A DNA stretch of 50,028 nucleotides from an uncultured Collinsella sp. (GCA_958428675.1 CAUAGV010000001.1:1-50028); one strand, 5' to 3'; counted from the stretch's first letter, positions 1-8,620 are shown. Made by a program: numbers and translations. Notes: generated by a model from the sequence alone, not told the origin.

Positions 1-55
1 AAGCGTCCTAGTGTTCGCTTCTAATAAAGAAGGCCAAGATTCGGGACGCAGTTCA

Positions 56-109
56 ATTTAAGCCTGTCCCCAATGAGTGGTTTCAGTCATTTAAGTCTGT
101 CCCCAATGA
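56..109. repeat. Tandem pair of a dispersed 20-mer repeat
   Basis: Two copies of a repeat ending TGTCCCCAATGA lie at 56-76 and 89-109 and differ at one position. The same core (TTTAAGNACGTCCCCAATGA) recurs in at least six other intergenic places in the window. The remainder of 1-206 holds no gene that can be supported. Confidence 0.75.
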
Positions 110-206
110 CTACCCAATGAGTGGGCGTCGCGCTTGACTTCGACCCCGCTTTAACGGGTACCATCCTCTATGTCTGTAATGCCATATAGACCGAGGGGAT
201 AGATCT

Positions 207-1412
207 ATGACCGCAACTGCACCCGCAGCACCCGCTAAGGTGTACTTCACCAGCCTGCGCACGCATGCTCGCGAGAGCCAGCTCGACAAACTCAAGCGCC
301 TCATCCGTCGCGCCGGTATTGAGCAGATTGACTTCGAGAACAAGTTCGTCGCCATTAAGATTCACTTTGGCGAGCTGGGCAATCTGAGCTTTTTGCGCCC
401 CAACTACGCCCGCGCCGTCGCAGATGTCGTGAAGGAGCTGGGTGGCAAGCCCTTCCTCACCGATTGCAACACGCTCTATGTGGGTAGCCGCAAAAACGCG
501 CTCGAGCACATCGACACCGCGTATCAGAACGGCTTTACCCCGTATGCCACGGGCTGCCAGATCATCATCGCCGACGGCCTCAAGGGCACCGACGAGGCAC
601 TCGTCCCGGTCGAGGGCGGTGAGTACGTGCGCGAGGCAAAGATCGGCCAGGCACTCATGGATGCCGACATCGTGATCAGCCTTACGCACTTTAAGGGCCA
701 TGAGCAGGCGGGCTTTGGTGGCGCCATGAAGAACCTGGGCATGGGAGGCGGCAGCCGTGCCGGCAAGATGGAGCAGCATGCCGCCGGCAAGCCGAGCGTC
801 GATACTACCAACTGCGTAGGTTGCCGTGCCTGCGAGAAGATTTGCGCGCACAGCGCCATCACGTTTGACGGTACGCGTGAGCGCGAGCTTGCCAACGGCA
901 GCACCCGCACGGTTCACGTGGCTACCATCGACCACGATCGCTGCGTGGGCTGCGGACGCTGCATTGCGGCGTGCAACCAGGACTGCATCAAGCCCGACTA
1001 TGACGCCGCGGCCGACGTACTCAACTACAAGATCGCCGAGTATACGAAGGCCGTTGTCCAGGATCGCCCCAGCTTCCATATTTCGCTCGCCATGGACATC
1101 AGCCCCAACTGCGATTGCCATCCCGAGAATGACACGCCCATCGTCAACGACATTGGCATGTTCGCGAGCTTCGATCCGGTCGCCATCGACCAGGCCTGCG
1201 CCGACGCCGTCCTGGCGTCCGAGCCGCTGCCCAACACCGAGCTCACTGACAGCGCGGCCAAGATGGAGCACAATCACGAGCATCTGGAGGGCGAGCAGGC
1301 CAAGGATCCCTTCTGCATCACGCATCCCGACACCGACTGGCGCGCGTGCATCGCGCATGCCGAGAAGATCGGCCTGGGCACGAGCAAGTACGAGCTCATC
1401 GAGGTCAAATAG
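207..1412 (+). CDS. DUF362 domain protein with two 4Fe-4S clusters
   Basis: A 401-residue protein of the DUF362 family with a ferredoxin module inserted. The DUF362 part holds the typical DCNTLY and LTHFKGHEQAGFGGA segments. Two cysteine motifs follow, CVGCRACEKIC near residue 203 and CVGCGRCIAAC near residue 249, each able to bind a [4Fe-4S] cluster. There is no signal peptide, so it should be cytoplasmic. The family is common in anaerobes and its members are thought to work in electron transfer or as iron-sulfur redox proteins; the exact reaction is not known and the sequence does not reveal it. ATG at 207 follows a weak purine-rich site (GAGGGGATAG). It appears to be a single-gene unit, closed by a strong hairpin at 1460-1496. 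Confidence 0.9.
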   Translation: MTATAPAAPAKVYFTSLRTHARESQLDKLKRLIRRAGIEQIDFENKFVAIKIHFGELGNLSFLRPNYARAVADVVKELGGKPFLTDCNTLYVGSRKNALEHIDTAYQNGFTPYATGCQIIIADGLKGTDEALVPVEGGEYVREAKIGQALMDADIVISLTHFKGHEQAGFGGAMKNLGMGGGSRAGKMEQHAAGKPSVDTTNCVGCRACEKICAHSAITFDGTRERELANGSTRTVHVATIDHDRCVGCGRCIAACNQDCIKPDYDAAADVLNYKIAEYTKAVVQDRPSFHISLAMDISPNCDCHPENDTPIVNDIGMFASFDPVAIDQACADAVLASEPLPNTELTDSAAKMEHNHEHLEGEQAKDPFCITHPDTDWRACIAHAEKIGLGTSKYELIEVK

Positions 1413-1459
1413 CGCCTAGCTATTGGACAAAAAAGCGCATTCGTGGCGTAATTCAAGCA

Positions 1460-1496
1460 AAATCCGCCCGCGAGCACAGCGCTCGCGGGCGGATTT
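1460..1496. terminator. Hairpin between convergent genes, likely bidirectional terminator
   Basis: A perfect 16-bp stem (AAATCCGCCCGCGAGC at 1460-1475 with its complement at 1481-1496) with a 5-base loop. It lies between the DUF362 gene on the plus strand and the hydrolase on the minus strand. The flanking A and T runs are short, so termination is likely but not certain. Confidence 0.75.
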
Positions 1497-1500
1497 CCGT

Positions 1501-1618
1501 AAGTATGCGGCAAATTTCGAGACCGCCGAGCACACGACGTTTTTTGGCAACAAAACCCCTGATAAATTGTTGATAAAACTGCGGTCTGGTCGGCAGTTCC
1601 AGATTTTGCCGCATACTT
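1501..1618. repeat. MITE-like element with 14-bp terminal inverted repeats
   Basis: AAGTATGCGGCAAA at 1501-1514 is repeated as the exact inverse at 1605-1618, enclosing about 90 bases of A/T-rich sequence unlike the flanking coding DNA. No protein is encoded. The shape is that of a miniature inverted-repeat element, but no target-site duplication is visible. Confidence 0.6.
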
Positions 1619-1662
1619 CCGAAAATAGGGGGTCAGATAAAGCCCCGGACGTTGCTTTTTGC

Positions 1663-2628
1663 CTAAAAATTCTCGTCGAGGAAGTCGTCGACCGTATTCC
1701 AGTAGAGCTCGGGGTCAACTTGCGCACTCTTGGCGTGGGTAGCGCCATGGATGGTGAGCTTTTGCTTGACCTTGCTGGCGCACACGTCGTAGTTTTGGTC
1801 GAGCATGTCGTACGGCACAAAGGTGTCCTGGTCGCCGTGGATGAACAACATGGGAACCGTCGCGTGTTTGAGTTGCTCCACACTGCTCGCCTTATGAAAG
1901 TCGTAGCCCGCGCGCACGTTGCACACCAGGTTGGCCACATCGAGCAAGGGAAAGCTGGGCAGCCCAAATACATCCTTGAGCTGCAGAGAAAACTCGTCCC
2001 AAACACTCGTATAGCCACAGTCCTCGATAATGCATTTCACGTTTGCGGGCAGAGACTCCCCCGCGACGTTCATGGCCGTCGCCGCGCCCATCGATTCGCC
2101 AAAGACCAGGATGCGCGCCTCGGGGTCGGACTGAACGATTCGCCCGATCCACGCGACAACATCGAGACGCTCGGGCCAGCCCATGCCGATATAGTCGCCG
2201 CCGGAGCGCTCATGGGCGCGGGCGGCGGGTGCGAGTACGTTCATGCCGCGGTCATGGAATCGTTTGGCGTATCGGGCCATACCGATGGGCTCATCGGTGT
2301 ATCCGTGTAGGCAGATAGCGTAATTGTGCGTGCTCTCTGGGGCGGCAAAATACCAAGCGGCAAGTTCGGTTCCGTCATCTGCGGTGAGGCTGCTGCTCTC
2401 GCGGTTCTCTTTAAACCATGCCCGCGCCTCGGTTCCCTCGGCATCCGGCTGCTCACTTTCCTTGCCGTCCTTGCCGTCCTGCATCATCTTCATGGTGTAC
2501 GGCGCTTGGGGGTTCAGGGCAAAGTCAAACAAAAAGTTGCCGGCAAACCCCAGCAGCGCAACGACAACCACCAGTGCAACGATGCCGGCTATCTTGAGCT
2601 TTCGATGGGAATGTGCGTTTTGAGCCAT
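1663..2628 (-). CDS. Membrane-anchored alpha/beta hydrolase
   Basis: A 321-residue protein with one N-terminal hydrophobic segment at about residues 12-34 and an alpha/beta-hydrolase domain after it, so it is probably anchored with its catalytic domain outside. The nucleophile elbow is GESMGAA (GxSxG). HGYTDEP near the start of the domain fits the oxyanion region, and HGDQDTFVP followed by HGATHAKS supplies the late Asp and His of a triad. The family includes the YqkD/FrsA-like hydrolases; the substrate cannot be read from sequence. Start ATG at 2628 has a GGAGAA site 6 bases upstream. It faces the DUF362 gene and stands alone. Confidence 0.88.
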   Translation of the reverse strand: MAQNAHSHRKLKIAGIVALVVVVALLGFAGNFLFDFALNPQAPYTMKMMQDGKDGKESEQPDAEGTEARAWFKENRESSSLTADDGTELAAWYFAAPESTHNYAICLHGYTDEPIGMARYAKRFHDRGMNVLAPAARAHERSGGDYIGMGWPERLDVVAWIGRIVQSDPEARILVFGESMGAATAMNVAGESLPANVKCIIEDCGYTSVWDEFSLQLKDVFGLPSFPLLDVANLVCNVRAGYDFHKASSVEQLKHATVPMLFIHGDQDTFVPYDMLDQNYDVCASKVKQKLTIHGATHAKSAQVDPELYWNTVDDFLDENF

Positions 2629-2814
2629 GCGGTATTCTCCTATAAGATGTTAATACATCAACATTTAAAACAAGCGCATTATGGATGTTCGCCGTTGACG
2701 CGTCAACAGGCAAAGAATGGGTAAACAAAGGGTCACGTATGGTGCAAATTTCGCATGTACCCAGACGCTTTGATATAGTGTTGAGAACTCTTTACATTGG
2801 AGGATGTAACCGGC

Positions 2815-3498
2815 ATGTCCGATTCGAGCGACAGTTCCAAGCCGCGACCCAAGACCGCGGCCGTTCCACACTACACGGTGGGCGAGGAGATCATGAACTC
2901 CGTCACCCATGGTGTCGGCTGCCTGCTGGGTATCGCGGGCCTGGTGCTCCTGATCGTATTCGCTGCCCTGCGCGGCGGCGGCCCGGCCCACATGGCCGCA
3001 GCGATTGTCTATGGCGTCAGTATCATCCTCGAATACTTGGCTTCCACGCTCTATCACGCGATTCAGCCCGCTCGCGCCAAGCGCGTGTTTCGCATCATCG
3101 ACCACAGCTGTATCTACCTGCTCATAGCCGGCAGCTATACCCCGTTTTGCCTCATCACGCTCGCAAACGACGGCGGCCCTACGTTGTTCTTTGCCGTATG
3201 GGCCATCGCCATCGTCGGGATTGCCCTCGAGTGCTTTTTGCGCGAGCGCCAGCCGCATTGGGTAAGTGGCCTGGTCTATCTGCTGATGGGCTGGCTCGTC
3301 GTCTTTAAGCTGCCCGAGCTCGTGTCGCTGCTCAACCCCGTGGCGCTTGCCCTGCTCGCTGTCGGCGGCGTGTGCTATACCGTGGGCGTGCCGTTCTATA
3401 TCGCCAAAAACGTGCGCTATCTGCACAGTGTTTTCCACTTGTGGGTGCTCGCCGGCAGCATCTTCCAGTTCATGGCGGTGATTCTCTTCGTAATCTAG
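2815..3498 (+). CDS. Hemolysin III / YqfA family membrane protein
   Basis: A 227-residue protein with about seven transmembrane segments, the usual size for the HlyIII/PAQR-like family. The family hallmarks are present: STLYHA after the second helix, HSCIYLLIAGSYTP in the third, and a C-terminal HSVFHLWVLAG. The conserved His residues are those proposed to bind a metal in this superfamily. Despite the name, most bacterial members are not proven toxins; some influence membrane lipids. ATG at 2815 is chosen over an in-frame TTG at 2797 because GGAGG at 2799-2803 lies 11 bases before it. The CNNM-type gene follows after about 110 bases on the same strand. Confidence 0.9.
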   Translation: MSDSSDSSKPRPKTAAVPHYTVGEEIMNSVTHGVGCLLGIAGLVLLIVFAALRGGGPAHMAAAIVYGVSIILEYLASTLYHAIQPARAKRVFRIIDHSCIYLLIAGSYTPFCLITLANDGGPTLFFAVWAIAIVGIALECFLRERQPHWVSGLVYLLMGWLVVFKLPELVSLLNPVALALLAVGGVCYTVGVPFYIAKNVRYLHSVFHLWVLAGSIFQFMAVILFVI

Positions 3499-3606
3499 CG
3501 ACCGCGCCCACGGCCCCGCTCGCACGGGCGACCGGCGCAATTGCCCTATCCGTCACCTACGCTTACTACCCAACGTCCCGAATCTTGGAGGTTCGAGAAA
3601 CTCCCG

Positions 3607-4980
3607 ATGGACATAACCATCTCCCTTATTACCACGCTCGTCCTGACGCTTATCAACGGCTACTTCTCCATGTCCGAGATGGCTCTCACCACGGCTAAGC
3701 GCGCCGTGTTGGAACACGATGCCGAGGAGGGCGATAAGCGCGCCGAGCGCGCCGTCCAGCTTGCCGCCGATTCCGACCAGCTGCTCGCCACCATTCAGGT
3801 CGCCATCACGCTCGTGGGCTTCGCCTCGTCCGCCGTCGCCTCGACGAGCCTGTCCGACCCGCTCGCCACATGGCTCATGAGCTTTGGCATCGCGCCGCTT
3901 TCCGCCATCGCGCGCGGCCTGGCGCCGGTCATCATCACCGTCGCGGTCGCCTTTGTGTCCATCGTGATCGGCGAGCTTGTGCCCAAGCGCATCGGCCTCG
4001 CAAACGCCGAGGGCGTATCCAAGCAGGTCGTGGGACCGCTTTCCGTGTTCCAAAAGATCGCCCGCCCGCTCGTGTGGCTGACCGGTGCCTGCTCCGACGG
4101 CCTGGCCCGCATCCTGCGCATCAAGAGCGCCGACGACCGTCAGAACGTCTCGGAAGAAGAGATCAAGTACATGGTCTCGGAGCAGGACGACCTGCTCGAC
4201 GAGGAAAAGCGCATGATCCACGAGATCTTCGATCTGGGCGACACCGTGGCTCGCGAGGTCATGGTGCCGCGCGTGGACACCACCATGTGCGAGGACGATG
4301 AGACGGTCGCCGACGTGCTGTCCACCATGCGCCAGACCGGCTTCAGCCGCATCCCCGTCTATCACGAGGACCCCGACAACGTCGCGGGCATCGCGCACAT
4401 CAAGGACCTGATTCAGCCCGCGCTCGACGGCAAGGGCGACCAGCCCATTGCCGACTTTTTGCGCGACGCCACCTTTGTGCCCGATACCAAGGACATCCTG
4501 CCGCTGCTGTCCGAGATGCAGACCTCGCACGACCAGATCGTGGTCGTCGTGGACGAGTACGGCGGCACGGCCGGCATCATCACCATCGAAGATATCGTCG
4601 AGGAGATCGTCGGCGAGATCGAGGACGAGTTCGACCCCGACAACAAGTACCTCACGCGCCTTTCGCGCCGTGAGTGGCTCGTCGATGGGCGTTTTTCGTG
4701 CGATGACGCGATTGAGCTTGGTTGGCCGCTCGAGGAAAGCGATGATTATGAGACCATCGCCGGCTGGATTTTGGAACTTTGCGACTCGGTGCCCGACATC
4801 GGAGAGGTGTTTGAGGTCGCGGGGTACAAGTTCAAGGTACAGTCGATGCGTGGCCAGCGCATCTCGCTCATTCGCGTGATCGCTCCGGCCGAAACCGATA
4901 AGAAGGATTCCGAGTCCTCGGCAGAGAAGCCGGCGGCGTCGGGTGTGGGCTCTGCGGATCCGCACGATGGCGACGAGTAG
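3607..4980 (+). CDS. CNNM/CorC-type hemolysin family protein (DUF21, CBS pair, CorC_HlyC)
   Basis: A 457-residue membrane protein. Residues 1 to about 170 form the DUF21 membrane domain (motif TTAKRAVLEHD after the first helix, GELVPKRIGLANAE further on). A CBS-domain pair follows at about 185-320 (VPRVDTTMC, GFSRIPVYHED, VVDEYGGTAGIITIEDIVEEIVGEI), then the CorC_HlyC transporter-associated domain (about 345-425). CNNM/CorC relatives take part in Mg2+ and other divalent-cation efflux, so this is likely a cation transporter, not a hemolysin. ATG at 3607 starts the hydrophobic N-terminus; the upstream in-frame TTG at 3541 would add 22 unrelated residues. GGAGG lies at 3587-3591. Confidence 0.92.
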   Translation: MDITISLITTLVLTLINGYFSMSEMALTTAKRAVLEHDAEEGDKRAERAVQLAADSDQLLATIQVAITLVGFASSAVASTSLSDPLATWLMSFGIAPLSAIARGLAPVIITVAVAFVSIVIGELVPKRIGLANAEGVSKQVVGPLSVFQKIARPLVWLTGACSDGLARILRIKSADDRQNVSEEEIKYMVSEQDDLLDEEKRMIHEIFDLGDTVAREVMVPRVDTTMCEDDETVADVLSTMRQTGFSRIPVYHEDPDNVAGIAHIKDLIQPALDGKGDQPIADFLRDATFVPDTKDILPLLSEMQTSHDQIVVVVDEYGGTAGIITIEDIVEEIVGEIEDEFDPDNKYLTRLSRREWLVDGRFSCDDAIELGWPLEESDDYETIAGWILELCDSVPDIGEVFEVAGYKFKVQSMRGQRISLIRVIAPAETDKKDSESSAEKPAASGVGSADPHDGDE

Positions 4981-5004
4981 GGCAAGGACGAGTAGGGGAG
5001 AGTT

Positions 5005-5838
5005 ATGGCAGGCCTGTTCAACATCCTTAAGGTCACCGTCAGCGAGGACAAGATTTGCGCGCACGTGCTGGTGAACCCCGGCATGCCGCTCATGACCTCG
5101 GAGGATATCGAGGCCACGGCGCGCGTGTACTACCTGGTGCCGGCGATTGCCAAGCATCTGTGCCTGGGCGATTCGGGTCGCGAGTTCCAGGACTGCATGG
5201 GCCAGACCGAGCTTTGCCACCTGTTGGAGCACGTGACGGTCGAGCTCATGAACGAGACCGGTCTTGCCGGCAGCATCTCGTGCGGTCGCACGCGCGTGAG
5301 CGAGCATGACGAGCGTGTCTTTGAGGTTGAGCTTTCGTGTCCCGATGACGCGTTGGCCATTGGCGCGCTTTCATCGGCGACCTTTATGATGGACTGGGCG
5401 TACCTGCACGCCGACCAGCCGTCCCCCGACGTGGAGGGCACGGTCGCGGGCCTGCGCAACCTGGTGCTGGGCATGCGTGCCGAAGCCGAGGGCAAGGACC
5501 CACACGAGGCTGTCGCCGCCGCGAACGGCGAGGACGTGGCCGAGGATGCGCCCGAGGACGACGCTCCTGCCGACGCCGGCGCTGAGCCCGTTGCCGAGGC
5601 GCCTGCTGAGCCCGAGTCTGCGGAGCCCCAAGGCGTCCCGAGCTTTGACGATGAGCCGCAGATGTCAATCGATACCGAGGGCGCGGTCGCCGAGAACCAC
5701 GAGGCCCCCGCGGCCGTCTTTGGCGGTGCGGCAACGGCTTCGTCCGGCTCGGCGCACGAGGGCAACCTGCCGCTCGTTGATGGCGCCGGCGAGGACCCGG
5801 CCTCCACGGTGGCCATGCCTGCCATGCCGCAGGAGTAG
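5005..5838 (+). CDS. Stand-alone cyanophycin-synthetase N-terminal-like domain with acidic tail
   Basis: A 277-residue protein in two parts. Residues 1 to about 160 resemble the N-terminal domain of cyanophycin synthetase CphA: CHLLEHVTVELMNETGL matches that domain's EH-ALELQ helix, then SCGRTR and an alternating segment ending in a helix (ALAIGALSSATFMMDWAY) follow in the order seen in CphA. The ATP-grasp and Mur-ligase domains of CphA are missing. Residues 165 to 277 are low-complexity Ala/Glu/Pro-rich and acidic, probably disordered. The gene starts 24 bases after the CNNM gene with GGGGAGAG before the ATG, so the two are probably co-transcribed. Function unknown; the homology is by eye and should be tested by profile search. 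Confidence 0.7.
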   Translation: MAGLFNILKVTVSEDKICAHVLVNPGMPLMTSEDIEATARVYYLVPAIAKHLCLGDSGREFQDCMGQTELCHLLEHVTVELMNETGLAGSISCGRTRVSEHDERVFEVELSCPDDALAIGALSSATFMMDWAYLHADQPSPDVEGTVAGLRNLVLGMRAEAEGKDPHEAVAAANGEDVAEDAPEDDAPADAGAEPVAEAPAEPESAEPQGVPSFDDEPQMSIDTEGAVAENHEAPAAVFGGAATASSGSAHEGNLPLVDGAGEDPASTVAMPAMPQE

Positions 5839-5917
5839 GCTCACTCGCTTATCACCATCATGTACCTGCGCTTTTACCGTACGCAGATGAGCGCGACGGC
5901 AAGTGTTGCGCTGCGGG

Positions 5918-5923
5918 TATAAT
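5918..5923 (+). promoter_or_regulatory. Putative -10 box (TATAAT) for the YtxH gene pair
   Basis: A consensus TATAAT sits 52 bases before the YtxH start. No clear -35 box is seen at the expected distance. Confidence 0.5.
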
Positions 5924-5974
5924 GGACAGCATTCAAACGGTGGGCATCGAGATGCCCGCAGGAGAGGAATGATC

Positions 5975-6364
5975 ATGGGAAAGACTTTCAGCTTTGTCTC
6001 CGGTGCGCTCTTTGGTGCTGCCGCCGGCGCTATCATCGGCGTTGCTCTGGCCCCGCGCTCGGGTGCCGAGACCCGCGCCATGGCCGCCGATATCGCCAAC
6101 GATGCCTGGGACAACATGCGTGACACCTACGAGCACAGTGCCGAGGAGGCTCGTGCCGCGGTCAACGACTTTGGTCCGATGGTCGACGCCAAGACCGATG
6201 ACCTGCGCGCCAAGGTCGACCTGGCCCGCGAGCGCATGGACCAGCTTCGCGAGCAGCTCAACGACGCCATCTCGGGCGGCAACGTGACGCCCGCTGCCGA
6301 CGTCGTGGTCGAGAACGTCGCTGAGGCCGACACCGAGGCCACGGAGCCCTCGACCGAGGCATAA
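5975..6364 (+). CDS. YtxH domain-containing protein
   Basis: A 129-residue protein with a Gly/Ala-rich N-terminal membrane segment (FVSGALFGAAAGAIIGVALAP, residues 6-26) ending in the RSGAETR motif typical of YtxH/gas-vesicle-protein-like small envelope proteins. A charged amphipathic helical region follows, with a likely coiled coil (LRAKVDLARERMDQLREQLNDAI). The family is linked to stress responses in Gram-positive bacteria but has no defined activity. ATG at 5975 has GGAGAGG 7 bases upstream; the ATG at 5969 would sit too close to it. Its stop overlaps the next start (TAATG), so the two genes are translationally coupled. Confidence 0.85.
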   Translation: MGKTFSFVSGALFGAAAGAIIGVALAPRSGAETRAMAADIANDAWDNMRDTYEHSAEEARAAVNDFGPMVDAKTDDLRAKVDLARERMDQLREQLNDAISGGNVTPAADVVVENVAEADTEATEPSTEA

Positions 6365-7119
6365 TGCGCGCAGGGGATTTTGTCGGCGTCAAGGTTTATC
6401 GCAAGCCTGCCGAAGACAAGCGCACCAAAAAGGACGGCACGCCGCGCAGCCCTAAAAAGCTCGGCAAGATTCACTTTCCCGTCTTTACCCCGGGCGGCAC
6501 GCGCGTGGTGGGCTTTATGGTCCGCCAGTCCGATATCGCGGGCATGATCGAGCGCCCCGACCGCTTTGTGGCGCTCGATGCCATCGGCGTCTATGAGGGT
6601 GCCGTCGCGGTCGACGACGTCAAGGGTACCTACGATGCCGCCGCGGCCAAGCGCCTCGATATCAACCTGGACGATTGCATCATCTGGGTTGGCATGGACG
6701 TGCGCACGGAATCGGGCGATATCGTGGGCTACTGCTCTGACGTTGAGTTCAAGCCGCGCTCGGGTATTGTGCAGATGTTCTACGTGACCGCCGGTGCCGC
6801 TTCGAGCGTGCTGGTGGGCGACACACAGGTGCCGCCGACGATGCTGCGCGGCTACGAGAACGGCGCGATGATTGTCTCGGACGAGGTCAAGGCGCTCGGG
6901 TATTCGGGCGGCGCGGCCGCCAAGGCTGCCGAGGCCAGTGTCGTGGTGGGCGATAAGGTCAAGAAGGGCGCCAAGGTGCTCGATGACAAGGGGTCGGTCG
7001 CCGTGGACAAGGGCAGCCGCGCACTGGGCAAGCAGCTCGGCAAGACGCGCGGTATGTTCAAGGCCTTTAAGGACGAATATCAAAAGGCGAGCGGGGGCTC
7101 GTCAAAAGCTAGCAAATAG
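6364..7119 (+). CDS. PRC-barrel-like protein coupled to YtxH
   Basis: A 251-residue protein of unknown function whose ATG overlaps the YtxH stop by one base. Residues 1-90 and 95-150 look like two PRC-barrel-type beta domains (VVGFMVRQSDIAGMIERPDRFVAL; GDIVGYCSDVEFKPRSGIVQ), which in other proteins bind RNA, membranes or partner proteins. Residues 175-251 are Lys/Ala-rich and basic. There is no signal peptide or membrane helix. Coupling to YtxH suggests the two proteins work together, perhaps with this one as a cytoplasmic partner of the membrane-anchored one. The PRC assignment rests on pattern resemblance only. Confidence 0.7.
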   Translation: MRAGDFVGVKVYRKPAEDKRTKKDGTPRSPKKLGKIHFPVFTPGGTRVVGFMVRQSDIAGMIERPDRFVALDAIGVYEGAVAVDDVKGTYDAAAAKRLDINLDDCIIWVGMDVRTESGDIVGYCSDVEFKPRSGIVQMFYVTAGAASSVLVGDTQVPPTMLRGYENGAMIVSDEVKALGYSGGAAAKAAEASVVVGDKVKKGAKVLDDKGSVAVDKGSRALGKQLGKTRGMFKAFKDEYQKASGGSSKASK

Positions 7120-7140
7120 CGACGTACCAAATGATGGGAG

Positions 7141-7177
7141 GCGAGCCGGAGACATGTTGCTCCGGCTCGCTGTGTTT
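7141..7177 (+). terminator. Terminator after the YtxH/PRC pair
   Basis: GCGAGCCGGAG at 7141-7151 pairs perfectly with 7160-7170, with an 8-base loop and a short T-rich tail (TGTGTTT). It ends 14 bases before the next start codon, so it could also affect expression of that gene. Confidence 0.65.
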
Positions 7178-7191
7178 ATGGGGGAGGGCAC

Positions 7192-8598
7192 ATGCGCCAA
7201 AACGGATCTAACTTAAACGGGCGCTCGGGTGCGCGTCCGACGGCGCGCCGCGACCTGGGGCAACTGCCCAGCGGTCAGCGTCGACGTCGCCGTAAGCCCG
7301 GCGCGATGTACCTCAACCATAGCCGTGGATTTAGCGATCGCAGCGCGCGCATCGGCAACGGGCGCTCGCCGCGTCGTCCGTCTCGCCTGCCCTATGCGCT
7401 CATCGCCGTGGGTTGCGCGCTCGTGCTGTTTATCGCTGCCGTCGTGGGCTACGTCAACCGTAGCGTGGACGTGGAGCTCAACGGGCAAAAGACCGCGGTG
7501 CGCGTGGGCTCTACGTTGCAGAATCTTATCGACGATCAAAGCCTGACCGAAACGTACGACGCCGGCGATCTGCTGGCCGTCGACGACAGTGTGCTCAAGC
7601 GCCATGGCGGCGAAAAGCTGTCGGTGAAGATCGACGGCAAGCGCGTGAAGCAAGGCAAATGGGATAGTCGTGAGCTCACGGGCGGCGAGAAGGTGACGGT
7701 CAAGGATGGCCGCAACACCTACGAAAAGCACGAGGTCCAGGCCACGACTATCGAGCCAAAGCTCAAGGTCGAGGGCACGGGTGCCATTGAGTATGTCAAA
7801 ACCTGGGGCGTTCAGGGCCGCTCCGAGGTATGGGTCGGCGAGCAGTCGGGCAAGACGCAGGACCGCGGCGAGGTCGTGCCCGCCACCGACTGTGTAGTCG
7901 AGTGCGCAAGCGTAGCGCCCAAGGGCAACGAAAAGTACGTGGCCCTGACATTTGACGAGGGTCCGAGTGGCGCGACCAAGCAGATCTTGCAGGTGCTCAA
8001 GGAAAAGGGCGTCACGGCGACGTTCTTCCTTTCGGGCGATGCCGCGGAAGCCTCGCCCGCTACTGCCAAAGCGATTGTCGATGCCGGGTGCGAGATCGGC
8101 TCCAACAGCTACATCGATGATTCGCTCAAGGGCGAGGATCGCGAGACGGTGCGCAAGCAGATCACGAAGGGCACCGAGGCGATTAAGTCGGCGACCGGCG
8201 TCGAGACGATGTTGCTGCGTGCCCCCTACGCCGCGTTTGACGAGCAAAACTGGATCGACTCGATGGACCTGGTGTCCACCGTGGTTTCGTGGAATATCGA
8301 CTCGGGCGACTGGCTGCTCAACGGTGCCGACGAGCAGGTCTCGACGGTGCTCGATTCGGTGACGCCCGGCAATATCGTGCTGCTCACCGATAGAGACGAA
8401 TGCGCCGAGCAGACGCTCGAGGCGCTGCCGCAGATTATCGACGGCCTTGTCGCCGACGGCTACAAGATCGTGACGATCAGCGACCTGGTCAAGACGGACA
8501 CGGCATTGAGCAAAAAGCTCACCTCGCTCACCAAGGTTTCCATGCCCAAAAACGCCGTGTTCCCCCAACTCCCCGAGGACGATGACACCGCAGAGTAG
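7192..8598 (+). CDS. NodB-fold polysaccharide deacetylase homologue, probably inactive
   Basis: A 468-residue protein with a long basic N-terminus, one membrane helix at residues 67-88, a DUF348/G5-like beta region (about 92-205), and a NodB domain (about 248-455). The fold is clear but the active site is degraded. Motif 1 is TFDEGP (253-258) where TFDDGP is usual. The HxxxH metal site is SNSYIDDS (304-311) with both His absent. Motif 3 is RAPYA, and the final LxH is LLTD (397-400). Motif 4 (WNIDSGDW, 367-374) is kept. Without the two metal-binding His residues it probably does not deacetylate; it may bind cell-wall glycan. GGGGAGGG precedes the ATG. Confidence 0.85.
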   Translation: MRQNGSNLNGRSGARPTARRDLGQLPSGQRRRRRKPGAMYLNHSRGFSDRSARIGNGRSPRRPSRLPYALIAVGCALVLFIAAVVGYVNRSVDVELNGQKTAVRVGSTLQNLIDDQSLTETYDAGDLLAVDDSVLKRHGGEKLSVKIDGKRVKQGKWDSRELTGGEKVTVKDGRNTYEKHEVQATTIEPKLKVEGTGAIEYVKTWGVQGRSEVWVGEQSGKTQDRGEVVPATDCVVECASVAPKGNEKYVALTFDEGPSGATKQILQVLKEKGVTATFFLSGDAAEASPATAKAIVDAGCEIGSNSYIDDSLKGEDRETVRKQITKGTEAIKSATGVETMLLRAPYAAFDEQNWIDSMDLVSTVVSWNIDSGDWLLNGADEQVSTVLDSVTPGNIVLLTDRDECAEQTLEALPQIIDGLVADGYKIVTISDLVKTDTALSKKLTSLTKVSMPKNAVFPQLPEDDDTAE

Positions 8599-8600
8599 TC

Positions 8601-8620
8601 ATGTAAGAACGTCCCCAATG
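8601..8620. repeat. Copy of the dispersed 20-mer repeat
   Basis: ATGTAAGAACGTCCCCAATG, one more copy of the CGTCCCCAATG repeat family, directly after the stop codon of the NodB-like gene. Confidence 0.6.

Noticed and set aside
168..1358. Long open frame on the minus strand opposite the DUF362 gene, and similar frames opposite many other genes (for example 3553-5307)
   Set aside because: They are antisense to clear, domain-bearing genes; high GC at third positions keeps the opposite strand open. Their translations are low-complexity and match no family.
2797..2814. Upstream TTG start for the hemolysin III-type gene
   Set aside because: It overlaps the GGAGG ribosome-binding site that serves the ATG at 2815.
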